NCBI RefSeq assembly: GCF_013410345.1
Contig: NZ_JACCFJ010000001.1
Coordinates: forward strand, 2,393,001 to 2,457,000
Source: Saccharopolyspora hordei
GTDB taxonomy: Bacteria; Actinomycetota; Actinomycetes; Mycobacteriales; Pseudonocardiaceae
Direction: 5' to 3'
DNA: 64,000 nt
Part shown: positions 37,818-46,652 of the stretch, piece after piece
Numbering within the stretch: position 1 is the stretch's first letter
Layout: each line of letters starts with the position of its first letter
Translations under genes and position numbers: made by a program
Notes under the pieces: model-generated
The model's input: the letters and a program-made list of their open reading frames with translations, nothing else
Database searches by the model: none
Told to the model about the DNA's origin: nothing

Positions 37818-37899
37818 GGTGCTGCACCCGCGGGTGCGCTGAGCGGCCGCGCTCGGACCGGGTGCGGGCCGTGGTGACGGCGCACCGGGTGCAGCACCC
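37818..37899 (+). terminator. Large stem-loop after aspS
   Basis: Thirteen-base arms GGTGCTGCACCCG and CGGGTGCAGCACC (37818-37830 with 37887-37899) are perfectly complementary and enclose 56 nt with further GC-rich pairing. It starts 11 bp after the aspS stop, so termination is the likely role, though the size is unusual. Confidence 0.5.
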
Positions 37900-38378
37900 G
37901 CCGCGTCGGAGTGCCGAGCGGTCGGCTCGGCGCACCACCACGGTGGCGCGCTGTGAACGGGACGTCACCGATCGGGCGGTTCTTCCGTCACCCCAGGTCA
38001 TCACGCAGCGTGTCGCTGCTGGGCAGGACTTCCCGGCCTCCGCGCGGATCCGCCATGCTGGTCGGCGCGGTCCGGCCCGGTCCGCCGCGCGGTGGCGGCG
38101 GTGCGCCTGGGCCACCGCTCAGGTCGCGGTGGACCTGACCGCCGACCGTGGTGTCCGCGACGGTGCCCGGCGCTGTCGCGGCGAGAGGGCGAAGTGGGGT
38201 GACGGAGTGATCGCCCGGGAACTGCTGTAGGGGGACGGCGCGGAACGGCGCCGCCGTGCAACGCGCGCGGCACGGCGTTCCGTCCACGTCAGCGGGGCGG
38301 TGTGCGCAGGGGGGCGGTCGGTCGCCGCGGCAGTGGCGGACGGCTGCCCACCAGTGAACACGCTCCGATCACGAGTGC

Positions 38379-38407
38379 TGACCGGTTGTGTGTCACTTGA
38401 CCGGTCA
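38379..38407 (+). promoter_or_regulatory. Repeated TGACCGGT motif at a possible promoter
   Basis: TGACCGGT occurs at 38379 and 38398, 19 bp apart; the second copy is the perfect palindrome TGACCGGTCA and overlaps a TTGACC -35-like sequence 48 bp upstream of the phosphotransferase ATG. The spacing of about two helical turns suits a regulator binding one DNA face. Confidence 0.4.
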
Positions 38408-38449
38408 TGGCCGCTCGGGTTCATGTTGTGGGGGTAGTGTCTGGAGACG

Positions 38450-39661
38450 ATGAGCGTGGAGATCACCACCGGCCCTCCGGAGGTTCGCGTCCCGGTCAGC
38501 ACCGAGGCGACTGACACCGTCGGGACCGCGGAAGCTGTGCTGAGCAAGCGGACCGGGGCTCCGGTCCGGCTTGCTGATGCCGAGGACCTCGGCGGTAGCG
38601 ACCGCTCGGTAGTCATGCGGGTGCGGATCGCCGAGTCGCCCTTCGAGCTGCCCAGGACCGTCGTGGTCAAGCACTACGGCGAGTGCCCGGAGGACGCGCG
38701 GTCCGACCCGTTCGCGCACGAGGCGGCGAGCTGCCAGCTCACCACGGCGCTGCCGCCCGAAGTGCGGATCGGGCCGGAACTCATCGCGCACGACGCGAAC
38801 GAGCGGCTGCTGGTCCTGGAGGACCTCGGCCGCGGCTCCACGCTGGCGGACGTGCTGTTCGCCGACGACTCCCGGGTGGCCGAGCGCGCCCTGCTGGCGT
38901 GGGCTCGGGCGCTCGGGCGGCTGCACAGCACCACCGCGGGCTGCGAAGCGGACTTCGACGCGCTGATGCGGCGCCTGGGCGCCAAGTCGTGGGTCGACCC
39001 GGTCGCCGACGACATCGTGCGCTCGGTGTCCGAGCTGCCGGAGCTGCTCACCCAGGTCCTCGGCGTGGACACCCCGGCGGGCATGGTCGAGCGGCTGCGG
39101 GCGGCGAGCGAGATGCTCGGGTCCAGCCGGTACCGGGCCTTCAGCCCGTCGGACATCTGCCCGGACAACAGCCTGGTGACCGGCAGCGGCGTGCGGTTCC
39201 TGGACTTCGAGTGGGGCTGCGTGCGCGACGTCGCGATGGACGCGGCGTACCTGCAGTACCCGTTCCCGTCGTCGTGGTGCTCCTACGCGCTGCCGGACAA
39301 CCTCGCCGAGAGCATGCTGTCCACCTGGCGTTCGGAGATCGCCGAGGTGTGGCCGGAGCTGGACGACGACGCGGTGCTGATGCCGCGGCTGTTCAACGCC
39401 CAGCTGCTGTGGGTGTGGGTCTCGACGTGGTGGTTCCTGCCGCGGACGGGCGAGCTCGACCGGCCCATCGACCTGCACATGCCGTCCCCGCGCCGCAGCA
39501 CGGCCCTGGTCGACCGCTGGCGGCACCTGCGCTCCGACGCGCAGGGGGCCGGGCTGGACGACGTGGCGGAGTTCGCCGACCGGGTCGTCGACGCGTTGGT
39601 CGACCGCTTCGGCGCGGGCGCCCTGCACCTGCTGCCGTACCCGGCCTTCCGCACCGAGTGA
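38450..39661 (+). CDS. APH-like phosphotransferase
   Basis: A 403-residue protein of the aminoglycoside phosphotransferase/choline kinase fold. An N-lobe (VVVKHYGE, ERLLVLEDLG hinge) precedes the C-lobe with a catalytic-loop equivalent FSPSDICPDNSLV, in which the usual HGD is SPSD, and a metal-binding loop FLDFEWG. The altered catalytic loop leaves activity uncertain, although D and N are kept. CTGGAG lies just before the ATG. Genes like this occur near aspS in actinobacteria; the substrate is unknown and drug resistance should not be assumed. Confidence 0.75.
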   Translation: MSVEITTGPPEVRVPVSTEATDTVGTAEAVLSKRTGAPVRLADAEDLGGSDRSVVMRVRIAESPFELPRTVVVKHYGECPEDARSDPFAHEAASCQLTTALPPEVRIGPELIAHDANERLLVLEDLGRGSTLADVLFADDSRVAERALLAWARALGRLHSTTAGCEADFDALMRRLGAKSWVDPVADDIVRSVSELPELLTQVLGVDTPAGMVERLRAASEMLGSSRYRAFSPSDICPDNSLVTGSGVRFLDFEWGCVRDVAMDAAYLQYPFPSSWCSYALPDNLAESMLSTWRSEIAEVWPELDDDAVLMPRLFNAQLLWVWVSTWWFLPRTGELDRPIDLHMPSPRRSTALVDRWRHLRSDAQGAGLDDVAEFADRVVDALVDRFGAGALHLLPYPAFRTE

Positions 39662-39689
39662 CCGGGCGGCACCCCTCGCCGAGCACCGG

Positions 39690-40450
39690 ATGACCGCGCG
39701 GGGGAGGAGCGTGCGGCCGGTGGGCGCGACCAGCGCGGAGGTCGAACGGGCGGCGGTGGCCACCTGGCCGGCGTCGACCGTGGCGCGGGTGGACGGCTGG
39801 GTCGTGCGGCACTGCGACCTGCTCGCGCGCAAGCGCTCGAACTCGGCACTGCCCCCGGCGGAGTGGGACCTGGACGGCCTGGAGCGGGTGGAGCGGTTCT
39901 ACGCGGACCGCGGCGCGGCGGCGATCGTCCAGGTCAGCCCGCTGGACCAGCACGCCGAGCTGGACGCCGTGCTGGCCGAGCGGGGGTACGGGTGGTCGCG
40001 CCCACCGAGATCCTCCTCGCCGAGGCCGACCGGGTGCTCGCGGCCTGCTCGCCGGGGGAGTTCGAGGTCCGGTGCGAGCCGCGGCCGAGCTCGTCCTGGC
40101 TCGCCGCGGTCGCGGCGGTGGGCGGCGAGCCGGAGCCGAGCCTGGACCGGGTGCCGCAGCCCGCGCGGTTCGCGGTCGCGACGTGCGGCGGCGAGCCCGT
40201 CGGCGTCGGCTTGGCCGCCGCGTCCGGGGGCTGGTGCGGCGTCTACGGGATGGCCACCCACCCCGACTGGCGGCGGCGCGGCGTCGCCACCGCGGTCCTG
40301 CGGGCGGGGGCGCGGTGGGCGTCCGGTCTGGGGGCGCGGCTCTTCCTCCAGGTCGAGGAGGACAATCCCGGTGCGCGGCGGCTCTACGCCGCACTGGGCT
40401 TCCGGGGTTCGCACCGCTACCACTGCCGAGTTCGCTCCGTCTTCCCCTGA
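39690..40450 (+). pseudogene. GNAT acetyltransferase gene with a frameshift
   Basis: The first part (from ATG 39690) reads DGWVVRHCDLLARKRSNSALPP and continues to DAVLAERGYG; the GNAT core then follows in another frame as VAPTEILLAEADRVLAAC and, later, GVYGMATHPDWRRRGVATAVLRAGARWASGLGARLFLQVEEDNPGARRLYAALGF, with the acetyl-CoA motif RRRGVA. One additional G in the run at 39990-39992 would restore a continuous protein of about 253 residues. Either the gene is broken or a base is missing from the assembly. Function unknown. Confidence 0.75.
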
Positions 40451-40788
40451 CGTTTCCCGGACGTTTCCGGGACCTCCATTCCTGGCTCAAGAATTGAGCA
40501 CTCGACCCGGTAATCCTCATCACACCGCCGACACTCCCCGTAGCGAACGCTGCGGAGGCACCGCAGCGGAGGGTGTGGTGTCCAGTCGGCGACCGGGTGA
40601 ATTGCGCAGGTCGCGCGCCGGGATCAGCAATTCCGCACGGGTTCCGGATGCGGCCGGGCGGTGCAGCGACGGCTTGCGCACAGGTGCCTGTCATCGGATA
40701 CCTTTGATCCAGCTCCCCGCTACTTCTTCCTCCTCTCGTCGATGACGCCGGTGGGGGGATCGGCTGCCCGAGAAACACGGAGGACCCA
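40451..40788. other. Intergenic region upstream of the small secreted protein
   Basis: No gene seen in 338 bp. The left end has a direct repeat around CGTTTCCCGGA. A candidate promoter is TTGCGC (40674-40679), 17-bp spacer, GATACC (40697-40702), with the palindrome ACAGG-TG-CCTGT (40680-40691) inside the spacer. Confidence 0.45.
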
Positions 40789-41175
40789 GTGCGCGGCACG
40801 GTGTGGCGCTTCACGAGAGCGGGCCTGTTCCTGCTCTTCGCGTTCGCGCTCACCGCGCTCGGCACGGCGGCCGCGCCGCCCGGTGACGGCTGCTCGCCGT
40901 CGCGGTGGGGACCTGCGGAGAACAAGCAGTCCGAGACCAAGGAGCACCGGGACGGCGCGAAGCTCCGCGAACGGCTGCCCGGCCTCGCGCTCGGCCGGCG
41001 CTGCGGACTCCGCGCGGAAGCCCACGGCGCGCCGCTGCCCCGGGTGCTGCAACCGGCCGGCGCCGACGAGAACGAACAACGACCGAGAACCGTCCCGGAT
41101 CCTGGGAACGACGCCTACCACGCTTTCGTTCGGCTCAGACATTCCCCGGACACCCTCCAGGTCGTCCGGCACTGA
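40789..41175 (+). CDS. Small exported protein of unknown function
   Basis: I do not recognise this 128-residue protein. It has an N-terminal signal-type helix (residues 7-28, AGLFLLFAFALTALGTAAA) and a polar, charged, probably disordered remainder with two cysteines. A good Shine-Dalgarno (CGGAGGA) precedes the GTG, which supports it being real. It lies 49 bp upstream of the carbonic anhydrase gene on the same strand, so the two may be co-transcribed. No function is proposed. Confidence 0.55.
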   Translation: MRGTVWRFTRAGLFLLFAFALTALGTAAAPPGDGCSPSRWGPAENKQSETKEHRDGAKLRERLPGLALGRRCGLRAEAHGAPLPRVLQPAGADENEQRPRTVPDPGNDAYHAFVRLRHSPDTLQVVRH

Positions 41176-41224
41176 TCGCTCCCGTTCGCCGACATTCCCA
41201 TGCCGACGAAACGGAGAGAACTGC

Positions 41225-41821
41225 ATGAGCTTCGAACATTTCGTGCGACACGCCCGGCGTCACTCGAGCACGGTTCCCGCAGCTCGCCGGAAGCAACTGG
41301 CCGCGGGCCAGCGACCGGCCGCGCTGTTCATCGGCTGCTCCGATTCCCGGGTGGTCCCCTCGCAGATCACCGGCGCGGAACCAGGCACCCTGTTCGAACT
41401 GCGGACCGCCGGGAACGTGGTGCCGGAATACGCGCCGCACTCGGCGTCCAGCGAAATGGCGACCATCGAATACGCGGTGCTGCAGCTGCGGGTGCCGGAC
41501 ATCATCGTCTGCGGCCACTCGCACTGCGGCGCGGTCACCGCGCGGACCGTGGCCGGGCGCGGGCTGGAGCAGCTGCCCGCGCTGCGCACCTGGCTGGGCG
41601 CGGGCGGCACCGACGGCGCCGACCTGACGGACCCGGGCGTCCGCGCCGAGAGCAAGCAGCACATCCGCGTGCAGCTGCGGACCCTGCGCGAGTACCCGTT
41701 CATCCGCGAGCGCGTCGAGGCGGGTGAGCTGCGGTTGCACGGCTGGTTCTACGAGATCGACACCGGTCTGGTCTACGTGTGCCCGCAGTCGGCGGAGGAC
41801 TCCGACTTCCTGCCGCTGTAG
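41225..41821 (+). CDS. Beta-class carbonic anhydrase
   Basis: Interconverts CO2 and bicarbonate with one zinc. The 198-residue protein has all zinc ligands and the catalytic dyad: C38, D40 and R42 in GCSDSRVVPSQ, H98 and C101 in CGHSHCGAV. Length is typical. GGAGAG precedes the ATG. The next gene encodes a SulP transporter, a pairing seen in many bacteria, so hydrated CO2 is probably coupled to bicarbonate movement. A 10-bp-stem hairpin lies between them and could lower SulP expression. Confidence 0.9.
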   Translation: MSFEHFVRHARRHSSTVPAARRKQLAAGQRPAALFIGCSDSRVVPSQITGAEPGTLFELRTAGNVVPEYAPHSASSEMATIEYAVLQLRVPDIIVCGHSHCGAVTARTVAGRGLEQLPALRTWLGAGGTDGADLTDPGVRAESKQHIRVQLRTLREYPFIRERVEAGELRLHGWFYEIDTGLVYVCPQSAEDSDFLPL

Positions 41822-41837
41822 GCCCCTGCTCCCACGA

Positions 41838-41863
41838 CGCCGCGCGCGATGGAGCGCGCGGCG
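41838..41863 (+). terminator. Hairpin between carbonic anhydrase and SulP genes
   Basis: A perfect 10-bp stem (41838-41847 with 41854-41863) with a 6-nt loop follows the carbonic anhydrase stop by 16 bp; it may terminate or attenuate. Confidence 0.5.
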
Positions 41864-41910
41864 CGACCCCGTTCACCCGAAAGAACTAAGATCCTGCCCC
41901 GGAGGGCACT

Positions 41911-43419
41911 GTGACACAACTCGACCTACCTGATGAGCGCCGCAAGTCCGGCGTTCCCCGGTGGCCGAAGGCCACCCTCGGCGCCGACCTGGGCGCCTCG
42001 CTCGTGGTGTTCCTGGTGGCGCTGCCGCTGTGCGTCGGTGTGGCCGTCGCCTCCGGCGTCCCGGCCGAGCTGGGCATCGTCACCGGCATCGTGGGCGGCC
42101 TCCTGGTCGGCCTGCTGCCCGGCAGCACGATGCAGGTCAGCGGCCCGGCCGCCGGGCTCACCGTGCTGGTGGCCGCGGCGGTGCAGCAGCACGGGCTCGG
42201 CGCCGTGGGCGTCATCGTGCTCGGCGCCGGGGTGCTGCAGATCGTGCTGGGCGTCAGCCGCCTGGGCAGCTGGTTCCGGGCGATCTCGCCCTCCGTGGTG
42301 CAGGGCATGCTGGCCGGCATCGGACTGGTGCTGATCCTCGGGCAGATCTACCCGGTCGGCGGCCTCGCCCAGCCCGAGAGCACGTTCGCGAAGCTCACCG
42401 GCATCCCGGACCTGCTCATCGCGGTGCTGACCACGCCGACCGGTCGCAGCGGCCTGGCGCTGGCGGTGCTGGCGCTGGTCATCACGGCCGTCTGGAAGAA
42501 GGTCCCGGGCAAGCTGAGCCTGGTGCCCGGGCCGCTGGTGGCCGTGGTGGTCACCAGCGCGCTGGCCGCGCTGCTGGTGCTGCCGGTGCAGAAGGTGCAG
42601 GTGGGGTCGCTGCTGGAGACCATCGACCCGCCGGGCGCGGCGGACTGGGGCCTGCTGACCGACCCCGCCGTGCTCGGGTCGATCGTCACCTTCACGTTGA
42701 TCGCCTCGGCGGAGAGCCTGTTCAGCGCCGCGGCGGTGGACCGCATGCACGACGGGCCGAAGACCCAGTACAACAAGGAGCTCGTGGCGCAGGGCGTCGG
42801 CAACACCGTCTGCGGGGCGCTCGGCGCGCTGCCGATGACCGCGGTGATCGTGCGCAGCGCCGCCAACGTGCAGGCCGGGGCGAAGACGAAGCTCTCCCGC
42901 GTGTTGCACGGCCTCTGGCTGCTGCTGTTCGTGGTGCTGCTGCCGGGCGTGCTGTCGTTCGTCCCCACCGCGGTGCTCGCCGCCCTGCTCATCCAGGCCG
43001 GGTGGAAGCTGCTCGAACTGCGGCAGGTCGCCGCGCTGGTGCGGGAGCACCGCTCCGAGGCGTTCGTGCTCGTCCTCACCACGACCGCGATCGTGGCCAC
43101 GGACCTGCTGATCGGCACCCTCACCGGCCTGGCCGTCGCCATCGTCAAGACCGCGCTCGAGGTGTCCCGGCTGTCGGTCAAGGCCGAGCACGGTGACGAG
43201 CAGGTGCGCGTCCAGCTGCGCGGCAACGCGACCTTCCTGCGGCTGCCGCGGCTGCTGGACCACCTCGACCAGCTGCCGGCCGGCAAGCACATCCACCTCG
43301 ACCTGACCACGCTCCGGCACCTCGACCGTGCCTGCCACCAGGCGGTCGAGCACTGGGCCGCACAACGGCGGCGCAGCGACGGCACCGTGGAGGTGGCCCT
43401 GCCCTCCCAGGTGCGCTGA
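41911..43419 (+). CDS. SulP-family anion (probably bicarbonate) transporter
   Basis: A 502-residue SulP/SLC26 protein. After the cytoplasmic N-terminus come about 12-14 membrane segments with the family signatures (GADLGASLVVFLVALPLCVGVAVASG, QVSGPAAGLTVLV, TFTLIASAESLFSAAAVDRM), and a C-terminal domain (about 415-502) that resembles a shortened STAS domain. The carbonic anhydrase gene upstream suggests bicarbonate rather than sulfate as substrate, possibly with sodium. The GTG follows CCGGAGG. Confidence 0.85.
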   Translation: MTQLDLPDERRKSGVPRWPKATLGADLGASLVVFLVALPLCVGVAVASGVPAELGIVTGIVGGLLVGLLPGSTMQVSGPAAGLTVLVAAAVQQHGLGAVGVIVLGAGVLQIVLGVSRLGSWFRAISPSVVQGMLAGIGLVLILGQIYPVGGLAQPESTFAKLTGIPDLLIAVLTTPTGRSGLALAVLALVITAVWKKVPGKLSLVPGPLVAVVVTSALAALLVLPVQKVQVGSLLETIDPPGAADWGLLTDPAVLGSIVTFTLIASAESLFSAAAVDRMHDGPKTQYNKELVAQGVGNTVCGALGALPMTAVIVRSAANVQAGAKTKLSRVLHGLWLLLFVVLLPGVLSFVPTAVLAALLIQAGWKLLELRQVAALVREHRSEAFVLVLTTTAIVATDLLIGTLTGLAVAIVKTALEVSRLSVKAEHGDEQVRVQLRGNATFLRLPRLLDHLDQLPAGKHIHLDLTTLRHLDRACHQAVEHWAAQRRRSDGTVEVALPSQVR

Positions 43420-43506
43420 CGGGCGGGAGCGCGCAGCGGTGGCCCGGCTGCGCGCTCACCCGCCCAGGTGGGCGAGGCCGTCGGGCGCGGGCGGTAGCGT
43501 CGGGGT

Positions 43507-44862
43507 GTGAGTGAGGGCCTGTTCGACGAGGGATTGTTCGGCGCCGACACCGAGCAGCGCGCCGGCGAGCGGTTGGCCGAGAACGCGCCGTTGGCGGCGC
43601 GGATGCGGCCCCGCTCGCTCGACGAGGTCGTCGGGCAGCAGCACCTGCTGGGTCCCGGGGCGCCGCTGCGCCGGCTGGTCGAGGGCGGCGCACCGGCCTC
43701 GGTGCTGCTCTACGGCCCGCCCGGCACCGGCAAGACCACCCTGGCCAACCTCGTCTCGTCGGCCACCGGTCGGCGCTTCGCGGCGCTGTCCGCGCTGTCG
43801 TCCGGGGTGAAGGAGGTGCGGGCGGTCATCGACGAGGCCCGCCGCCGCCTCGGCCGCTCCGGCGAGTCGACCGTGCTGTTCATCGACGAGGTGCACCGCT
43901 TCTCCAAGACGCAGCAGGACGCGCTGCTCGGTGCGGTCGAGGACCGCACCGTGCTGCTGGTGGCGGCCACCACCGAGAACCCGTACTTCTCCGTGGTGGC
44001 GCCGCTGCTCTCGCGCTCGCTGGTGCTGCAACTGCACAGCCTGGAGGACGACGACATCCGCACGCTGGTGCGCCGCGCGGTGACCGAGGAACGCGGGCTC
44101 GGCGGCGCGGTGCGGCTGTCGGAGGAGGCCGAGGACCACCTGGTGGCGCTGGCCGGGGGCGACGCCCGGCGCGCGCTCACCGCGCTGGAGGCGGCCGCGG
44201 AGGCGGCGACCTCGACCGGCGCGGAGGTCATCGACCTGCACACCGTCGAGTCCACCGTGAACCGCGCCGCGGTCCTCTACGACAAGGGCGGCGACCAGCA
44301 CTACGACGTCGCCAGCGCGTTCATCAAGTCCATCCGCGGGTCCGATGTGGACGCCGCGCTGCACTACCTGGCCCGGATGGTCGAGGCCGGCGAGGACCCG
44401 CGGTTCATCGCCCGGCGGCTGGTGGTGCACGCCAGCGAGGACATCGGGATGGCCGACCCGACCGCGCTGCAGACCGCCGTCGCCGCGGCGCACGCGGTGC
44501 AGTTCATCGGCATGCCGGAGGGGCGGCTGGCGCTGGCGCAGGCGACGATCCACCTGGCCACGGCACCGAAGTCGAACGCGGTGATCACGGCCATCGACGC
44601 GGCGATCGCCGACGTGCGCGCCGGCCGGGCCGGCCCGGTGCCGCCGCACCTGCGCGACGGCCACTACGCGGGGGCCACGAAGCTCGGCAACGCCCAGGGC
44701 TACCGCTACCCGCACGACCGCCAGGAGGGCGTGCTGGCCCAGCAGTACCCGCCGGACGAGCTGGTGGGGCGCGACTACTACCAGCCGACCGGCCGCGGCG
44801 CCGAGCGCACGCTCAGCGAGCGGGTGCCCAAGCTGCGCGACATCGTCCGCGGCGACGGCTAG
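43507..44862 (+). CDS. rarA: Replication-associated recombination protein RarA (MgsA)
   Basis: A 451-residue AAA+ ATPase related to clamp loaders. It shows Walker A GPPGTGKT (70-77), Walker B FIDEVHRF, sensor 1 AATTENP, and the C-terminal tetramerisation region ([23 protein letters not shown] to [10 protein letters not shown]). RarA acts at stalled replication forks. The GTG at 43507 has no Shine-Dalgarno but follows TAGCGT (43495-43500) by six bases, so translation is probably leaderless. Position matches Rv2559c. Confidence 0.92.
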   Translation: MSEGLFDEGLFGADTEQRAGERLAENAPLAARMRPRSLDEVVGQQHLLGPGAPLRRLVEGGAPASVLLYGPPGTGKTTLANLVSSATGRRFAALSALSSGVKEVRAVIDEARRRLGRSGESTVLFIDEVHRFSKTQQDALLGAVEDRTVLLVAATTENPYFSVVAPLLSRSLVLQLHSLEDDDIRTLVRRAVTEERGLGGAVRLSEEAEDHLVALAGGDARRALTALEAAAEAATSTGAEVIDLHTVESTVNRAAVLYDKGGDQHYDVASAFIKSIRGSDVDAALHYLARMVEAGEDPRFIARRLVVHASEDIGMADPTALQTAVAAAHAVQFIGMPEGRLALAQATIHLATAPKSNAVITAIDAAIADVRAGRAGPVPPHLRDGHYAGATKLGNAQGYRYPHDRQEGVLAQQYPPDELVGRDYYQPTGRGAERTLSERVPKLRDIVRGDG

Positions 44863-44945
44863 CGCCCGGTGTGGTGTGCGCGACGGTCGATCCGCGGTGG
44901 GCGAGCGGGTAGGTTCCTCACGGACTCGTCGCGAGGAGGTCGTTG

Positions 44946-45908
44946 GTGGACAAGCGGATCGTGGTCACCCGGACGGTGCCGGAGGCGGCGGTGGCGGTGC
45001 TGCGCGAGGCCGGGTCGGTGCACGTGTGCACGCAGGACGGCCCGCTGTCGCCCGCCGAGCTGCGCGAGGCCGTGCGGGGCGCGCACGCGGTCGTGACGAT
45101 GCTGCACGACCGGGTGGACGCCGAGCTGGTCGAGGCCGCCGGGCCCCAGCTCGAGGTGGTGGCCAACGTCGCCGTCGGCTACGACAACGTCGACGTGCCC
45201 GCCGTGACCGAGCGCGGCGTGGTCGTCACCAACACGCCCGGCGTGCTCGTCGACGCCACCGCGGACCTCACGCTCGGCCTGCTGCTCATGGTCACCCGGC
45301 GCCTCGCGGAGGGCGAGCGGCTGCTGCGCGCCCGCGAGCCGTGGACCTTCCACCTCGGCTTCATGCTCGGATCGGGCCTGCAGGGCAAGACGCTGGGCAT
45401 CGTCGGCCTCGGCGGCATCGGGCAAGCCGTCGCCCGGCGGGCCCGCGCCTTCGGGATGGACGTCGTCTACACCGGACGCCGCCAGGCCCCCGCCGAGGTG
45501 GAGGCCGAGCTCGGGGCGCGCCGCCTGCCGCTGGAGGAGCTGCTGCGCACCGCCGACGTCGTCTCGCTGCACTGCCCGCTCACCGAGCAGACCCGTCACC
45601 TCATCGACCGGGACGCGCTCGCGGCGATGAAGCCGACCGCCTACCTGGTCAACACCAGCCGCGGTCCCGTGGTCGACGAGAAGGCGCTGGCCGAGGCGCT
45701 GCGCGAGGGGCGGATCGCCGGCGCGGCGCTGGACGTCTTCGAGCGCGAGCCCGAGGTGGAGCCCGCGCTGCTGGACCTGGACAACGTCGTGGTCGTCCCG
45801 CACCTCGGCTCGGCCACCGTCGAGACCCGCACCGCCATGGCCGAGCTCGCGGCCCGCAACGTCGCCGCCGTCCTCGCAGGTGAGGAGCCGATCACGCCGG
45901 TGCGGTGA
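44946..45908 (+). CDS. D-isomer-specific 2-hydroxyacid dehydrogenase
   Basis: A 320-residue NAD(P)-dependent dehydrogenase, most like glyoxylate/hydroxypyruvate (D-glycerate) reductases. The Rossmann motif GLGGIG is at 154-159 and the catalytic triad at R239 (NTSRGPVVD), E268 and H286 (PHLGSAT). The GTG at 44946 is five bases after AGGAGGT; a TTG at 44943 is the less likely alternative. It is a single gene between rarA and a large hairpin. The exact substrate is not determined. Confidence 0.87.
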   Translation: MDKRIVVTRTVPEAAVAVLREAGSVHVCTQDGPLSPAELREAVRGAHAVVTMLHDRVDAELVEAAGPQLEVVANVAVGYDNVDVPAVTERGVVVTNTPGVLVDATADLTLGLLLMVTRRLAEGERLLRAREPWTFHLGFMLGSGLQGKTLGIVGLGGIGQAVARRARAFGMDVVYTGRRQAPAEVEAELGARRLPLEELLRTADVVSLHCPLTEQTRHLIDRDALAAMKPTAYLVNTSRGPVVDEKALAEALREGRIAGAALDVFEREPEVEPALLDLDNVVVVPHLGSATVETRTAMAELAARNVAAVLAGEEPITPVR

Positions 45909-46244
45909 GGGTCACCAGCGGGCCCCGCCGAGTGGCGATCAGTCGAAAGCGTGTTCTACTCTGGCCGCTGTCGGCGGACGCCCACTGCACCCGAACGGGG
46001 CGGACCGCCACCGAGACCCCCGGGAGTGCTGTGCAAGGGGAAGTTGCACAGCACCGGCCCGGGGGTCCCCTCGTGCCGGGACCCGTGCGCCGCGACGGCG
46101 GGGCGTCCCCCGCCGGGCCCGACCGGGGGCCGCGACCGGGTGCGCAGTTGGGCGAGCGGGGCCGGTAACCTGTGCGGCGATCAACAGGCCGCGTGCGGCG
46201 ACCGCCCGGCCTGCCGGAATGACGTTGAAACATCGGGAGGGCAC
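45909..46244. other. Intergenic region before the alaS operon
   Basis: No gene in 336 bp. It contains -10-like TACTCT at 45957-45962, the 53-nt hairpin at 46015-46067, and a -10-like TAACCT near 46166. The last could drive the DUF948-alaS operon. Confidence 0.45.
46015..46067 (+). terminator. Long two-part hairpin upstream of the alaS operon
   Basis: A lower 10-bp stem (46015-46024 with 46058-46067) and an upper 11-bp stem (46026-46036 with 46044-46054) are separated by a 1/3-nt bulge and capped by a 7-nt loop. It lies 106 bp past the dehydrogenase stop. It may be a terminator or the core of a small RNA. Confidence 0.6.
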
Positions 46245-46652
46245 GTGACGCCCACGCAGATCGCCGCGCTGATCGCCGCCGGAGCGTTCGTGCTGCTGGT
46301 CGTGCTGCTGGCGATCCCGCTGATCAAGCTCGGCCGGACCTTGGACGAGGCGACCATCGCGATCCGCAAGGCGCACGAGAACTCCGACCCGCTGTTCACC
46401 GGCGCCAACACGACGATCACCCACGTCAACAACCAGCTGGAACGGGTTGACGGCATCACCGCCAACGCCAAGACCATCAGCGGCAACGTCTCGGCGTTGT
46501 CCTCGCTGTTCACGGCTACACTGGGTGGCCCGTTGGTGAAGACAGCGGCGTTCTCCTACGGGGTCAGCAAGGCGCTGCGGGCGCGCCGCAAGCGCAAGCA
46601 GGAGCCCGCAGGTCGGCACTTCCGCCGCAAGGGCAAAGGGGGGCGCAAGTGA
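46245..46652 (+). CDS. DUF948-domain protein
   Basis: A 135-residue protein with one N-terminal membrane helix (about 7-28) followed by a helical heptad-like region (DEATIAIRKAHENSDPLFTGANTTITHVNNQLERVDGITANAKTI) typical of DUF948, and a basic C-terminus (RARRKRKQEPAGRHFRRKGKGGRK). Function is unknown; the family resembles membrane-tethered coiled coils. GGGAGG is four bases before the GTG. It overlaps the next gene by GTGA and belongs to the alaS operon, as in mycobacteria. Confidence 0.82.
   Translation: MTPTQIAALIAAGAFVLLVVLLAIPLIKLGRTLDEATIAIRKAHENSDPLFTGANTTITHVNNQLERVDGITANAKTISGNVSALSSLFTATLGGPLVKTAAFSYGVSKALRARRKRKQEPAGRHFRRKGKGGRK

Larger units (their letters stand above)
37807..38449. 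other. 643-bp region between aspS and the phosphotransferase gene
   Basis: I see no gene I can support; open frames here are short and composition-driven. It begins with a large inverted repeat (37818-37899) and ends with repeated TGACCGGT sequences over a TTGACC (38379-38407) before the next ATG. Confidence 0.45.

Noticed and set aside
37862..38230. 122-codon open frame after aspS
   Set aside because: The translation is Arg/Ala-rich without recognisable domain, and no good ribosome-binding site precedes it; similar open frames occur on the other strand.
38450..39661. Antibiotic-resistance phosphotransferase
   Set aside because: The APH fold is shared by many metabolic kinases, the catalytic loop is altered, and the conserved place near aspS argues for a housekeeping or cryptic role.
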